The position numbers and the translations under genes were made by a program. Shown here one piece after another: positions 16,542-25,695 of a stretch of 64,000 bases of DNA; position 1 is the first letter of the stretch, and every line of letters starts with the position of its first letter. A model generated the notes under the pieces. That model worked only from the letters and a program-made list of their open reading frames with translations. It did no database searches and was not told the origin of the DNA. Where the stretch lies: contig JANQJC010000096.1 of NCBI GenBank assembly GCA_028281825.1, positions 1 to 64,000 on the forward strand, in the 5' to 3' direction. The DNA is from Flavobacteriales bacterium. Lineage in GTDB: Bacteria > Bacteroidota > Bacteroidia > JANQJC01.

Positions 16542-16997
16542 ATGAAAATAAAGTTATTCTTTACATCAATGCTAGCGATTGGTATTTTCGCTTGCAATCA
16601 ACCAGCTCAAGAAAACCAAGAAGAGCAAAACACAGAGACAGAAACAGTTGAAGAGGAAACCAGTCCTGAGGTTTTCTTTGTAAACATAAGTGATGGTGAC
16701 ACTGTAACATCACCAGTATTAGTGCAGATGGGTGTGAACGGCATAGAGGTTGAACCGGCAGGAGAAGAAAAAGAAGGTTATGGTCACCACCATATCATCA
16801 TTAACGGAACTTATCTTGAAAAAGGAACCATAGTGCCTATGAATGAGACCAACATCCATTACGGTAAGGGGCAAACTTCAGACACATTAGAGTTGACACC
16901 TGGTGAACATACACTTACTCTACAATTTGCTGATGGCTTACACCAATCTTATGGGTACAAGTTGAGTAATACCATTAAAATTGTAGTTATTGAATAG
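16542..16997 (+). CDS. DUF4399 lipoprotein
   Basis: 151 residues. A lipoprotein signal ends at IGIFACNQ (cysteine near residue 18), followed by a low-complexity Q/E/T linker (about residues 20-42) common in Bacteroidota surface or periplasmic lipoproteins. The remaining ~105 residues match DUF4399: VFFVNISDGDTVTSPVLVQMG, EGYGHHHIIIN with a histidine triplet, HYGKGQTSDTLEL, and GEHTLTLQFADGLHQSYG. The clustered histidines suggest metal binding, but no function is proven for the family. TACCTTCG about 30 bases upstream is a 7/8 match to the -7 element. A strong terminator follows. Confidence 0.87.
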   Translation: MKIKLFFTSMLAIGIFACNQPAQENQEEQNTETETVEEETSPEVFFVNISDGDTVTSPVLVQMGVNGIEVEPAGEEKEGYGHHHIIINGTYLEKGTIVPMNETNIHYGKGQTSDTLELTPGEHTLTLQFADGLHQSYGYKLSNTIKIVVIE

Positions 16998-17018
16998 TGC
17001 ATCACACCTAAGACATAT

Positions 17019-17044
17019 AAAAGCCACGTTTATTCGTGGCTTTT
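17019..17044 (+). terminator. Intrinsic terminator after the DUF4399 gene
   Basis: AAAAGCCACG (17019-17028) pairs perfectly with CGTGGCTTTT (17035-17044) around a 6-base loop; 22 bases after the stop codon. Confidence 0.85.
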
Positions 17045-17122
17045 CAGCTTATGAAGTATTAAAAGCTATTTATCGCTATTTTGCATCACTTAATTCAAAA
17101 CCTACTAAATCAGCTTACCCTC

Positions 17123-18031
17123 ATGAAAAAGCTTTTGCTGTTTTCCCTATCACTCACCCTCACCATGAACTTATATGCAGATGGCGGCTCAGAAGAAGAA
17201 ACTGATACATTAATTAGCGAGATTGATAGTCTTGATTATCAGTCCATTATAGATAGTATAAATGCATCTTTTACTTATGAATATGGAGCCATAATCCTAG
17301 ATGGTGAAATGGCTACATTAAATGTTCCTACTGGTTACAAGTTTTTGAATGCTGAACAGAGTGAATATGTGCTTACCGACCTTTGGGGCAACCCTCCAAG
17401 TGAAGTGCTAGGGCTTTTGTTTCCATCCCATACAGATCCCTTGAGTGATAATTTTACATACGCTGTAGAAATTACTTACGACGAAGAAGGGTACATAGAA
17501 GATGATGACGCTAAGGATTTAGACTATGATGACCTGTTGGAAGAAATGATTGAAGACACCAAAGCGGCTAATGAGGAAAGAATAAACCTAGGATATGGGT
17601 CTGTTGAGTTAATTGGCTGGGCTTCACCACCATTCTATGACTCTGAAACCAAAAAGCTACACTGGGCGAAGGAGTTAAAGTTTGAAGGTGCAGAAGAAAA
17701 TACTTTAAATTACAACATTAGGATTTTGGGCAGAAGAGGATACTTGAATCTCAATGCCATCGGAGATATGAGTATTCTGCCACTTGTAAAGAATGATATT
17801 AACCCAATATTGGCTAGTGTTGAATTTAATGATGGGCATCGTTACAGTGATTTTGACCCTGATATAGACAAAATAGCGGCTTATGGTATTGGTGGATTAA
17901 TAGCCGGAAAGATACTAGCCAAAACAGGCTTTTTTGTTGTGCTGCTTAAGTTTTGGAAAGTGATAGCCCTTGGTGCTGTCGGTTTATTTGCAGCGTTTAA
18001 AAACAGGATTTTCGGAAAGAAAGAGAGTTAA
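17123..18031 (+). CDS. DUF2167 membrane-anchored protein
   Basis: 302 residues from the ATG giving MKKLLLFSLSLTLTMNLYA, a clear signal peptide; 14 further upstream residues in the open frame fall inside the previous terminator region. The body fits DUF2167: GEMATLNVPTGYKFLNAEQS, VLTDLWGNPP, VLGLLFP, ITYDEEGYIEDDDA, then LIGWASPPFYDSETKKLHWAKEL and NYNIRILGRRGYLNLNAI. A single C-terminal membrane segment (about residues 265-295, FFVVLLKFWKVIALGAVGLF) anchors it, leaving the domain in the periplasm. The family is widespread with no defined reaction. It is monocistronic, bounded by terminators on both sides. Confidence 0.88.
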   Translation: MKKLLLFSLSLTLTMNLYADGGSEEETDTLISEIDSLDYQSIIDSINASFTYEYGAIILDGEMATLNVPTGYKFLNAEQSEYVLTDLWGNPPSEVLGLLFPSHTDPLSDNFTYAVEITYDEEGYIEDDDAKDLDYDDLLEEMIEDTKAANEERINLGYGSVELIGWASPPFYDSETKKLHWAKELKFEGAEENTLNYNIRILGRRGYLNLNAIGDMSILPLVKNDINPILASVEFNDGHRYSDFDPDIDKIAAYGIGGLIAGKILAKTGFFVVLLKFWKVIALGAVGLFAAFKNRIFGKKES

Positions 18032-18055
18032 TTTTTTATCCTTTGAAAATTAAGG

Positions 18056-18083
18056 AAAGTCGGTACATTTGCCGGCTTTTTTT
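18056..18083 (+). terminator. Intrinsic terminator after the DUF2167 gene
   Basis: AAAGTCGG (18056-18063) pairs with CCGGCTTT (18072-18079, one G-U) with an 8-base loop, and the T-run continues to 18083. Confidence 0.8.
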
Positions 18084-18145
18084 GTGAGCTAACCTTAAGT
18101 AAAAATCAATTTAATAAATTAGTTCGATTAAGATATTGTAAACTG

Positions 18146-18613
18146 ATGGGAAAGAAAAAGGAAAAAACCGTAATTGGCACTACCGATAAAATCGATTTGG
18201 TTGAACTAGAACTCATGGATTTACCCTGCAAGATAGATACCGGTGCAGCAACATCGGCTATCCACTGTGAGAAAGTGCATTTGGTTGAGAAAGATGGAGT
18301 TGAGATGGTTTGCTTTCGCTTGCTTGATCCATCCCATCCTGCGTATAACGGGAAAGAATACTTGGTTTCTGATTTCAGGGAGAGAAAGATTACCAATTCA
18401 TTTGGTAACTGGGAGTACCGCTTTGTAGTCAAAACCAAAGTCAGGATTTTTGAGCAGGAATTTATCACTGAATTTACCTTATCTAACAGGGGTAGAATGA
18501 AATACCCTATATTACTCGGGAAAAAGCTACTCAAGGGGCGCTTTATTGTTGACGTATCAAAATCAAACCTATCCTATAAAAGGAAACACAATGAACATAG
18601 TAATACTCTCTAG
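18146..18613 (+). CDS. Retropepsin-like 'ATP-dependent zinc protease' (RimK-associated)
   Basis: 155 residues, no signal peptide. [13 protein letters not shown] holds the DTGA active-site motif of the aspartic-protease-like family PF05618, commonly misnamed ATP-dependent zinc protease; the C-terminal [21 protein letters not shown] is the conserved final strand pair. In other bacteria such genes sit beside rimK and may process or trim RimK-made glutamate tails; that function is inferred from context. The last 23 bases overlap the rimK start in another frame, so the two are very likely co-translated. Confidence 0.85.
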   Translation: MGKKKEKTVIGTTDKIDLVELELMDLPCKIDTGAATSAIHCEKVHLVEKDGVEMVCFRLLDPSHPAYNGKEYLVSDFRERKITNSFGNWEYRFVVKTKVRIFEQEFITEFTLSNRGRMKYPILLGKKLLKGRFIVDVSKSNLSYKRKHNEHSNTL

Positions 18614-19502
18614 AAACAGAAGGTTATATTCCACCAATAGATTAGTTGAAGCTGCAAAAGAACGTGGGCACAACGTACAGGTAATTGACCATACCAAGTG
18701 CCACATGGTGATTGAAAAAGGTAATATAGGGATTTTTCATGGCGAAGATGAAATTGAAAACATTGATGCCATTATCCCAAGAATTGGAGCTTCCGTGACA
18801 TTTTATGGCAGTTCAGTTATTCGTCAGTTTGAGGCTAAAAAGGTGTTTACAACGGTAAGTTCATTGGCACTTGTACGCTCAAGGGATAAGCTAAGAAGCC
18901 ACCAAGTGCTGGCCAAAGCGGGCGTTAATATCCCCAGGACAGCTTTTGCAAAGCATCCTGATGATACCAATAATCTTTTGAAACAAGTTGGAGGCGCTCC
19001 CCTTGTGATTAAGCTTTTAGAAGGAACCCAAGGACTTGGTGTAGTGCTTGCTGAAACCAGAAAGGCTGCAAAATCAGTAATTGAAGCTTTCTATAACCTA
19101 AATGCGAATATCTTAATCCAGGAGTTTATTGAAGAAGCCAAAGGTGCAGACGTGAGGGCATTTGTTGTTGATGGAAATGTGGTTGGGGCCATTAAAAGAC
19201 AAGGAGTTGAAGGAGAGTTTCGCTCTAATTTGCATCGCGGTGGTAAGGCTCACCCCATTAAACTAACCAAGGCTGAGCAAGCAATGGCTGTTAAAGCCGC
19301 AAAAGCTCTTGGCCTGGGAATAGCTGGTGTAGATATGCTACAGTCTAATAAAGGTCCATTAATATTAGAAGTAAACTCATCACCAGGGTTGGAAGGCATT
19401 GAAAAGGCTACCGAGATTGACATAGCTGGGATGATAATAGAGTATGTAGAAAAGCAATCAGCTATGCCGACAGAAAGAAAGAAGGATAAAGTCGGGATAT
19501 AA
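18591..19502 (+). CDS. rimK: RimK-family alpha-L-glutamate ligase
   Basis: 303 residues from the ATG giving [22 protein letters not shown], the usual RimK N-terminus. ATP-grasp features include [59 protein letters not shown], the [19 protein letters not shown] strand, [14 protein letters not shown] and the metal-binding [16 protein letters not shown]. RimK adds glutamates to the C-terminus of ribosomal protein S6 in E. coli and homologues can make other poly-glutamate products. Length matches E. coli RimK. The start overlaps the retropepsin-like gene, and the pair is probably an operon beginning near 18146. Confidence 0.93.
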   Translation: MNIVILSRNRRLYSTNRLVEAAKERGHNVQVIDHTKCHMVIEKGNIGIFHGEDEIENIDAIIPRIGASVTFYGSSVIRQFEAKKVFTTVSSLALVRSRDKLRSHQVLAKAGVNIPRTAFAKHPDDTNNLLKQVGGAPLVIKLLEGTQGLGVVLAETRKAAKSVIEAFYNLNANILIQEFIEEAKGADVRAFVVDGNVVGAIKRQGVEGEFRSNLHRGGKAHPIKLTKAEQAMAVKAAKALGLGIAGVDMLQSNKGPLILEVNSSPGLEGIEKATEIDIAGMIIEYVEKQSAMPTERKKDKVGI

Positions 19503-19603
19503 CCTTACTCAGTCATTTCGTCAGCTTTTTGTACTCATTTCTGCCAAAATTTCCTGTTTATTCTTCCTAATTTCTACTGGACGGGTTTTTGATGTTAGGA
19601 TTG

Positions 19604-19629
19604 TCGCAGCAACACTACAGTTGTTGCGA
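19604..19629 (+). promoter_or_regulatory. Hairpin in the clpB leader beside the Shine-Dalgarno sequence
   Basis: TCGCAGCAAC (19604-19613) pairs over its full 10 bases with GTTGTTGCGA (19620-19629), with one G-U pair and a 6-base loop. It ends three bases before the Shine-Dalgarno AGGAGA (19633-19638). Control of clpB translation or mRNA stability is possible. Confidence 0.55.
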
Positions 19630-19632
19630 AAC

Positions 19633-19638
19633 AGGAGA
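19633..19638 (+). promoter_or_regulatory. Strong ribosome-binding site of clpB
   Basis: AGGAGA with a 5-base gap to the ATG at 19644. It stands out because most genes in this window have no Shine-Dalgarno sequence. Confidence 0.7.
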
Positions 19639-19643
19639 AAAAA

Positions 19644-22286
19644 ATGGATTTAAGTAAGTTTACACTAAAGTCGCAACAGGCGATACAAAACGCCCAGGAG
19701 ATAGCTATGGCCAGCGACCATCAGGCCATAGAAAATGGACATATAATGAAGGGTATATTGAACGTGGATGAAAATGTAACACCCTTTCTTTTAAAGAAAC
19801 TCAACGTAAATGTTGGAGTATTCACCCAAGTATTAGGCAAAATTGTAGATGGCTACCCCAAAGTGAGCGGTGGTAATTTCTATTTGTCGCAAAGCGCAAG
19901 CAAGGCACTAGCCAAAGCTGGCAATTACCTTAAAGAGTTTGGCGATGAGTTTATTTCAATTGAACACTTACTCTTAGGTATTCTTGATACTACAGATAAC
20001 ACTGCACAATTGCTAAAGGATAATGGAATTAATCAAAAAGACCTGATAGCTGCCATCAAGGAGTTAAGAAAAGGTTCTACTGTTAGCAGTGCAAGTGCTG
20101 AAGATACATACAATGCTCTAAATAAATATGCTATCCACTTAAATAAGATGGCTGAAGAGGGCAAGTTGGACCCTGTGATTGGACGTAATGAGGAAATCAG
20201 GAGGGTATTGCAAATATTATCGCGCAGGACTAAAAACAACCCTATATTGATTGGTGAACCCGGCGTGGGTAAAACAGCTATTGCAGAAGGTTTAGCCCAT
20301 AGGATTGTAAAAGGGGATGTACCAGAAAACCTCAAACAAAAGCAAATTTATTCATTGGATATGGGTGCTTTGGTAGCTGGTGCCAAGTATAAGGGTGAGT
20401 TTGAAGAAAGGCTAAAAGCAGTTGTAAAAGAAGTTACCAGCGCTGAAGGCGAGATAGTCCTCTTTATTGATGAGATACATACCCTTGTGGGTGCTGGTGG
20501 TGGCGAAGGCGCTATGGATGCTGCAAACATCCTAAAGCCAGCCCTAGCTCGCGGTGAGTTGAGGGCTATAGGTGCTACAACGCTCAATGAATACCAGAAA
20601 TTTTTTGAAAAGGATAAAGCGCTAGAGAGGCGCTTCCAAAAGGTATTGGTTGATGAGCCACAGGCTGCAGATGCCATTTCCATCCTTCGCGGATTGAAAG
20701 AACGTTATGAAACCCACCATAAGGTGCGTATCAAAGACGAAGCTATTATAGCAGCTGTGGAATTGTCTCAACGCTACATCAATGACCGTTTCTTGCCGGA
20801 TAAGGCCATCGACTTGATGGACGAAGCTGCTGCCAAACTCAGGTTAGAGATTAACTCTGCCCCAGAAGCACTAGAGCAGGTGGAACGTAAGATCAGGCAG
20901 TTAGAAATTGAGCGAGAAGCCATCAAGCGTGAAAAAGATGAGAAGAAGCTGGAACAATTAGGCAAAGAACTTTCTGAACTTAACTCTGAGCGCGACCAAC
21001 TGAAAGCCCGTTGGCAATCGGAAAAAGATATTGTAGACGCCATACAAAAGGCTAAAGAGGATATTGAGAATTATAAATTACAATCAGAGCAAGCTGAGCG
21101 TTCGGGAGACTATGGTAAAGTAGCTGAGTTGCGTTATGGAAAGATACAGGAAGCAGAAAAGTCGCTTCAGGACAACATGGCAAAACTGGCTGAAGTGCAG
21201 AAAGAATCTTCTATGATAAAAGAAGAAGTGGATGCTGAAGACATTGCAGGTGTGGTTTCTCGTTGGACAGGTATTCCTGTAACCAAGATGTTACAGAGCG
21301 AGAAGGAGAAACTACTTCATCTGGAAGATGAGCTGCATAAACGTGTAATAGGACAAGATGAAGCTATAGAAGCTGTTTCAGATGCAGTACGTAGAAGTCG
21401 CGCTGGCATGCAAGACGAGAGAAAGCCGATTGGTTCATTCATTTTCCTTGGTACAACAGGTGTAGGTAAGACTGAGTTAGCAAAAGCACTGGCAGAGTTT
21501 CTCTTCAATAATGAGAATGCCTTGACCAGAATAGACATGAGTGAGTATCAGGAAAGACATAGTGTTTCCAGATTAGTTGGGGCGCCTCCAGGATATGTGG
21601 GTTATGATGAAGGTGGCCAATTGAGTGAAGCCGTGAGAAGGAAACCCTACTCTATAGTTCTGCTGGATGAGATTGAAAAAGCACACCCTGATGTATTTAA
21701 TGTCTTATTACAAGTGCTAGATGATGGGCGCCTAACAGATAATAAAGGGCGTGTGGTGAATTTTAAGAATACTATCATCATTATGACTTCAAACATTGGT
21801 TCAGACCTAATACAAGCAAGGTTTGAAAAAATGAATGAAAAGAATAAGGACGAAGTGATTGAAGGAACCAAAGAAGAAATATTTGCTTTGATGAAGTCTA
21901 CTTTAAGGCCTGAGTTCTTGAACAGGATTGATGACATCATCATGTTTACACCACTCACTCGTGAAGATGTGAAAGAGATTGTTAAGTTACAGTTACAAAT
22001 AGTCGTAAAACGATTGAAAGCACAAAATATAGAGCTTACAGTGACTGATTACGCTATTGATGCCATAGCCAAGATGGGTTATGACCCTCAGTTTGGTGCA
22101 AGGCCAATTAAGCGTTTAATACAACGCAATGTATTGAATGAATTGTCTAAACAAATATTGGCTGGCAAAGTAAAGCCTGAGAGTGAGATAATGTTGGATG
22201 TGTTTGATGACCAATTCGTTTTCCGTCATCCGGATGAAGAAAACGGGAAAGGCCATGCAAAAACAAAAGAAAAGATGGATAAGTAA
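19644..22286 (+). CDS. clpB: ClpB disaggregase chaperone
   Basis: 880 residues, full length for ClpB. Order: N domain (residues 1-145, starting [17 protein letters not shown]), first AAA+ module with Walker [15 protein letters not shown] near residue 203 and Walker [12 protein letters not shown], the long coiled-coil M domain (about 410-520) that separates ClpB from ClpA/ClpC, second AAA+ module with [14 protein letters not shown] near residue 603 and the sensor/arginine region, and the C-terminal D2-small domain with [23 protein letters not shown]. No IGF/ClpP-binding loop is apparent. It threads aggregated proteins with DnaK. Leader features (hairpin and strong SD) are described separately; no CIRCE element is present. 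Confidence 0.97.
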   Translation: MDLSKFTLKSQQAIQNAQEIAMASDHQAIENGHIMKGILNVDENVTPFLLKKLNVNVGVFTQVLGKIVDGYPKVSGGNFYLSQSASKALAKAGNYLKEFGDEFISIEHLLLGILDTTDNTAQLLKDNGINQKDLIAAIKELRKGSTVSSASAEDTYNALNKYAIHLNKMAEEGKLDPVIGRNEEIRRVLQILSRRTKNNPILIGEPGVGKTAIAEGLAHRIVKGDVPENLKQKQIYSLDMGALVAGAKYKGEFEERLKAVVKEVTSAEGEIVLFIDEIHTLVGAGGGEGAMDAANILKPALARGELRAIGATTLNEYQKFFEKDKALERRFQKVLVDEPQAADAISILRGLKERYETHHKVRIKDEAIIAAVELSQRYINDRFLPDKAIDLMDEAAAKLRLEINSAPEALEQVERKIRQLEIEREAIKREKDEKKLEQLGKELSELNSERDQLKARWQSEKDIVDAIQKAKEDIENYKLQSEQAERSGDYGKVAELRYGKIQEAEKSLQDNMAKLAEVQKESSMIKEEVDAEDIAGVVSRWTGIPVTKMLQSEKEKLLHLEDELHKRVIGQDEAIEAVSDAVRRSRAGMQDERKPIGSFIFLGTTGVGKTELAKALAEFLFNNENALTRIDMSEYQERHSVSRLVGAPPGYVGYDEGGQLSEAVRRKPYSIVLLDEIEKAHPDVFNVLLQVLDDGRLTDNKGRVVNFKNTIIIMTSNIGSDLIQARFEKMNEKNKDEVIEGTKEEIFALMKSTLRPEFLNRIDDIIMFTPLTREDVKEIVKLQLQIVVKRLKAQNIELTVTDYAIDAIAKMGYDPQFGARPIKRLIQRNVLNELSKQILAGKVKPESEIMLDVFDDQFVFRHPDEENGKGHAKTKEKMDK

Positions 22287-22415
22287 ACGTCATTGCGATT
22301 CCAATGCATATCGGTAAAAGCAATCTTAAAGTGATAACCGTAAAAAATGCAAAGTTTTCGTAAAGCACATAGAGTTTGAAGATGTTCGCGGGCGAAAGCC
22401 TGCAATCCCTATACC
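22287..22415. other. Intergenic stretch with decayed-repeat appearance
   Basis: Between clpB and the convergent crotonase gene. It holds the phrases GTCATTGCGA and AAGCAATCT, reminiscent of a palindromic intergenic repeat seen in Bacteroidota, and a separate GCGGGC-GAAA-GCCTGC hairpin (about 22388-22403) with a GNRA-type loop. No open frame of note. Confidence 0.3.
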
Positions 22416-22449
22416 ACCCCTAAAAGGGTATCAAAACCCTTTCAGGGGT
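22416..22449. terminator. Bidirectional terminator between clpB and the crotonase gene
   Basis: ACCCCTAAAAGGGT (22416-22429) pairs with ACCCTTTCAGGGGT (22436-22449) over 13 of 14 positions with a 6-base loop. T-runs are short, but the position between convergent stops supports a terminator role. Confidence 0.65.
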
Positions 22450-22456
22450 ATTTCAA

Positions 22457-23215
22457 TTATTTCAACATGGCTACTACCTTGCCCAACGCTTCCCTGTTCT
22501 CTGAAAGCCACCAGTCTTCCATAGTATCTACATAGTCCCTTTCGAAAACTATCTTTTCGTTTTTATCCAGTTGTTCTTTCCTCAAGTTCTTTTTGCTGTG
22601 TATCCAAGAGGCTTGGCTGAACGATAAATACAATTTCATCTTAGCTTCAGCTCTTGCCAATACCTCGCTACCATCACACACTTCATCTACCAGCCCCACT
22701 TGCAAAGCTTCATCTGGGAGCATCATTTTAGCTTCTAACAGGTTTTGGCAGGCCTTTCTTTCCCCTAGCCAAAAGGCATAGATTTCAAATATCATGGTTG
22801 GTAAGGTGATACCTACTGCAATCTCATTTAAACCTATTTGATATTTACCTTGAGCCATTACGCGGTAATCACTACAGATAGCCATTACCGTACCACCAGC
22901 GGGGCTATGGCCTGTAATAGCCGAGATAAATGGCTTTGGAAAAGCAAACAACTCAGCAATTAAGCTAGAGAAATCCTTCCAAAAAGCAGTCACTCCTTCC
23001 CTATCTTTTTCAAACATTTCTTTCACGTCCACACCTACACTGAAAAAATGTTCTTGTCCAGTAAGAATAATGCCTTTCACAGTATCATCTACAGTTATCT
23101 TTTTCAATAATTCCCTGAATTCATTGACCATTTCATGGCTCAATGGACTAGCCTTACCCCTGTTAAGGGTTATAATTGTGTAATCTCCTTTGTTTTCTGT
23201 CAGTAAGTGGCTCAT
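22457..23215 (-). CDS. Enoyl-CoA hydratase/isomerase family protein
   Basis: 252 residues with the crotonase fold: YTIITLNRGKASPLSHEMVNEF at the N-terminus, GIILTGQEHFFSVGVDVKEM (the first oxyanion-hole region) and FISAITGHSPAGGTVMAICSDYRVM with the second. The catalytic glutamates of enoyl-CoA hydratase cannot be assigned with certainty; the segment GLNEIAVGITLPTM suggests one possible glutamate, as in enoyl-CoA isomerases. Reactions of this family act on acyl-CoA thioesters in fatty-acid breakdown. The gene stands alone, convergent with clpB and divergent from the PhoD gene; TACTTTTA upstream is a 7/8 match to the -7 element. Confidence 0.87.
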   Translation of the reverse strand: MSHLLTENKGDYTIITLNRGKASPLSHEMVNEFRELLKKITVDDTVKGIILTGQEHFFSVGVDVKEMFEKDREGVTAFWKDFSSLIAELFAFPKPFISAITGHSPAGGTVMAICSDYRVMAQGKYQIGLNEIAVGITLPTMIFEIYAFWLGERKACQNLLEAKMMLPDEALQVGLVDEVCDGSEVLARAEAKMKLYLSFSQASWIHSKKNLRKEQLDKNEKIVFERDYVDTMEDWWLSENREALGKVVAMLK

Positions 23216-23282
23216 TTTATATATTCAATATTAATGCTGTGTAAAAGTAGAAAAAACACATTTCTAATAGTCCCCTTTCGCT

Positions 23283-23290
23283 TATATTTG
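23283..23290 (+). promoter_or_regulatory. Predicted -7 element of the PhoD-like gene
   Basis: TATATTTG, exact TAnnTTTG, 19 bases before the ATG at 23309. Confidence 0.5.
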
Positions 23291-23308
23291 GTCAATTAAA
23301 TACCCCTA

Positions 23309-25075
23309 ATGATGAAAAAACTACTACTGGCCTTTACTTCCTTTGCAATATCAGCGTCAAGTTTTGCCCAGCTTGATAGTGCTATGGAACCCTTTTATCA
23401 TGGCGTTGCTTCAGGTGATGCATTGAATGATGCTGTTGTGATATGGACTCGCGTTACCCCAGATTCCGGTGTGTATTCCTACTCTGTGGATTGGGAAGTT
23501 GCAAGCGATGACCAATTCAGCAACATGGTCAACTCAGGGACAGTATCTGCTGATAGTTCAAAAGATTACACGGTAAAAGTGGATGTTACCGGGCTTACCC
23601 CAGATACCTGGTACTATTATCGCTTTAAGGAGGGTGGCAACACAAGTATAGTTGGCCGCACTCGCACTATGCCTTCAGGTATGACCAATGAGTTGCGCTT
23701 TGCGGTTGCATCATGCTCTAATCTAAATGGCGGACAATTTTTCCATAGCTATGACCACATGAGCCAACAAGAATTGGACGGTGTGCTTCACTTAGGGGAT
23801 TACATCTATGAATACAGCGGTGGGGCTTCGGGCAGTGGAATAGATATATTACCTAACTATGAAATAATTACTCTTGCCGATTATCGCGCAAGGTATGCAT
23901 CGTATAGATTAGATAGCAATTTGAGAAAAGCACACCAATTATTTCCATGGTATACGGTTTGGGATGACCATGAAAGCTCTAACAATAGCTGGGAAGGTGG
24001 AGCGGAAAACCACGATACAACTGAAGGTGATTGGTTTGTTCGTAAAATGGCTGCCAGTAAGACTTACTTTGAGTGGATGCCCATCAGAGACAATACCAAC
24101 CCTAATGACTACAATATATACCGCTCAATTTCTTTGGGTGATTTAGGAAAAATAATTCTACTGGACACTAGACTTGAGGAGCGCTCTGAGCAAGTGCCAG
24201 CTACTAGTAGTGAAATTGATGATACCAGTAGAACTATTATAGGTGCTGCCCAAAAGCAATGGTTTAAAAATGAACTATCCAGCCCGAATGGAAAATGGAA
24301 GATTGTGGCACAGCAAGTTATGTTTGCACCACTAGAAATATTTGGTGGTACTATAGTTAATGCCGACCAATGGGATGGCTACCGCGCTGATAGGACCGAA
24401 ATTATCAACCATGTAATGGATAATGACATTAATAATGTGGTAGTTTTGACAGGTGATATACATACATCATGGGCCAATGATATCCCAATCCCTGGCGCTA
24501 CTTACAACCCACAAACAGGAGATGGTTCAGCCTTTGTAGAATTTGTGGTTTCGGGTATTACTTCAGGTGTTGAGAACATTCCCGTAGGTACCAGTATTAT
24601 ACAAACCCTTAACCCTCACATGAAATACATAGATTTAAGCCAAAGAGGTTATTTGGTATTGACCATTTCAGATGATAAGGCAAGTTCGGAGTGGATGCAC
24701 GTTTCTGGTGTCGATCAACCTACGTATGCACCCGTAGCAGCAGAACATTGGATGGTATTAGATGGAGAACGTTTTCTTCGCCCATATGAAGATGTTGGAA
24801 TTAGGCCCTATTCCAGTTATGCTCATTCGGGTTGGCTAAAGTCTGTTTTCCCCAACCCAACAGATGATAAGTTGACTATTACCTTTAGCTATGATGGAAA
24901 TGCAGATTTACAAGCAGGTATCCATGAAATTAGTGGGAAGCTAATAATGGAAAAGACTGTCACCAAAACTGACAAGTCGGTTGAATTTAACTTAAATGGG
25001 TTAGCTGCTGGTCAGTATTTTGTAAAGCTTACTGACGGTAAAAGATTTGATGGTAAGCTGATTATCAAGAACTAA
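23309..25075 (+). CDS. Secreted PhoD-like alkaline phosphatase/phosphodiesterase with T9SS type A sorting domain
   Basis: 588 residues. Signal peptide (MMKKLLLAFTSFAISASSFAQ), a fibronectin-like PhoD N-terminal domain starting FYHGVASGDALNDAVVIWTRV, then the metallophosphatase core: FAVASCSN, LHLGDYIYEY, WDDHESSNNSW, LDTRLEERSEQ, VAQQVMFAPL and VVVLTGDIHTSW, which provide the metal-binding Asp/His/Asn residues of PhoD. It should release phosphate from phosphomono- or diesters outside the cell. The last ~80 residues are a T9SS sorting domain (VFPNPTDDKLTITFSYDG, AAGQYFVKLTDGK, KLIIKN), so the enzyme is surface-attached or released by type IX secretion. Both functional halves look complete. It is monocistronic. 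Confidence 0.93.
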   Translation: MMKKLLLAFTSFAISASSFAQLDSAMEPFYHGVASGDALNDAVVIWTRVTPDSGVYSYSVDWEVASDDQFSNMVNSGTVSADSSKDYTVKVDVTGLTPDTWYYYRFKEGGNTSIVGRTRTMPSGMTNELRFAVASCSNLNGGQFFHSYDHMSQQELDGVLHLGDYIYEYSGGASGSGIDILPNYEIITLADYRARYASYRLDSNLRKAHQLFPWYTVWDDHESSNNSWEGGAENHDTTEGDWFVRKMAASKTYFEWMPIRDNTNPNDYNIYRSISLGDLGKIILLDTRLEERSEQVPATSSEIDDTSRTIIGAAQKQWFKNELSSPNGKWKIVAQQVMFAPLEIFGGTIVNADQWDGYRADRTEIINHVMDNDINNVVVLTGDIHTSWANDIPIPGATYNPQTGDGSAFVEFVVSGITSGVENIPVGTSIIQTLNPHMKYIDLSQRGYLVLTISDDKASSEWMHVSGVDQPTYAPVAAEHWMVLDGERFLRPYEDVGIRPYSSYAHSGWLKSVFPNPTDDKLTITFSYDGNADLQAGIHEISGKLIMEKTVTKTDKSVEFNLNGLAAGQYFVKLTDGKRFDGKLIIKN

Positions 25076-25677
25076 GAATTGCTGCCAAGTCTTGAAATTA
25101 TATCGGCTATAGCTTGCATATAATCCTTGCCAGAAATATCATGTCGGGCATTTTGTATTACAAGTAATTGAGCTTCTGGGTATAGGTTTTGTCTTTGGGT
25201 TATGATTTTCTGATTAAGGTATTTACCTTCTCTATCACCAATCAACCAATAAGTATCCATCAATTTATAAGCAAATGGGTTGGGATATTTGGGTCTTTCG
25301 GAGCCTGGATAAATAATGAAACTGGAAATTAAGCGAGTATGAAAAGGCAAATACTCTATATCTTCCTTAAAAAAGGGTGACATAGAGCATAAAACCTGAG
25401 CTTTTGCCTCGTAGTGTGCAGATAGAATGTGTGCCACCATAGCTCCAATGGAAAATCCAAAGAAATACAAGTCATCATGAGGTCGCTCTTCAAGCACCTT
25501 TCTTATATGCCCTTCAGCTTCTTCAGCGCAGTCCTCAATACTTTGACGCATTCGCCAATTAATGTTTATATATGCAGGAGTTATTCCCTGTTTCTCAAAC
25601 AGTTCACCAATTTGAAAGTAATGAGGCATATCAGGCCTTTGCCCAGATCCAGGAATAATAAATACAGTTTTGCCCAT
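25072..25677 (-). CDS. Small alpha/beta hydrolase
   Basis: 201 residues, no signal peptide. The nucleophile elbow FFGFSIGAM (S76) and histidine in NARHDISG near the C-terminus are visible, and the acid is probably the aspartate in LIGDREGKYL. The N-terminus KTVFIIPGSGQRPDMPHY lacks the usual HGxG but has a glycine-rich oxyanion region. Compact size suggests a YqiA/YcfP-like esterase. Substrate unknown. It overlaps the convergent PhoD gene by 4 bases and follows the secreted hydrolase gene by 18 bases, so it is probably its operon partner. Confidence 0.75.
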   Translation of the reverse strand: MGKTVFIIPGSGQRPDMPHYFQIGELFEKQGITPAYININWRMRQSIEDCAEEAEGHIRKVLEERPHDDLYFFGFSIGAMVAHILSAHYEAKAQVLCSMSPFFKEDIEYLPFHTRLISSFIIYPGSERPKYPNPFAYKLMDTYWLIGDREGKYLNQKIITQRQNLYPEAQLLVIQNARHDISGKDYMQAIADIISRLGSNS

Positions 25678-25695
25678 TAAAAGGACTTCAGTGGA

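Noticed and set aside
19503-19643. CIRCE or other known heat-shock operator before clpB
   Set aside because: No TTAGCACTC-N9-GAGTGCTAA match; only the leader hairpin is present.
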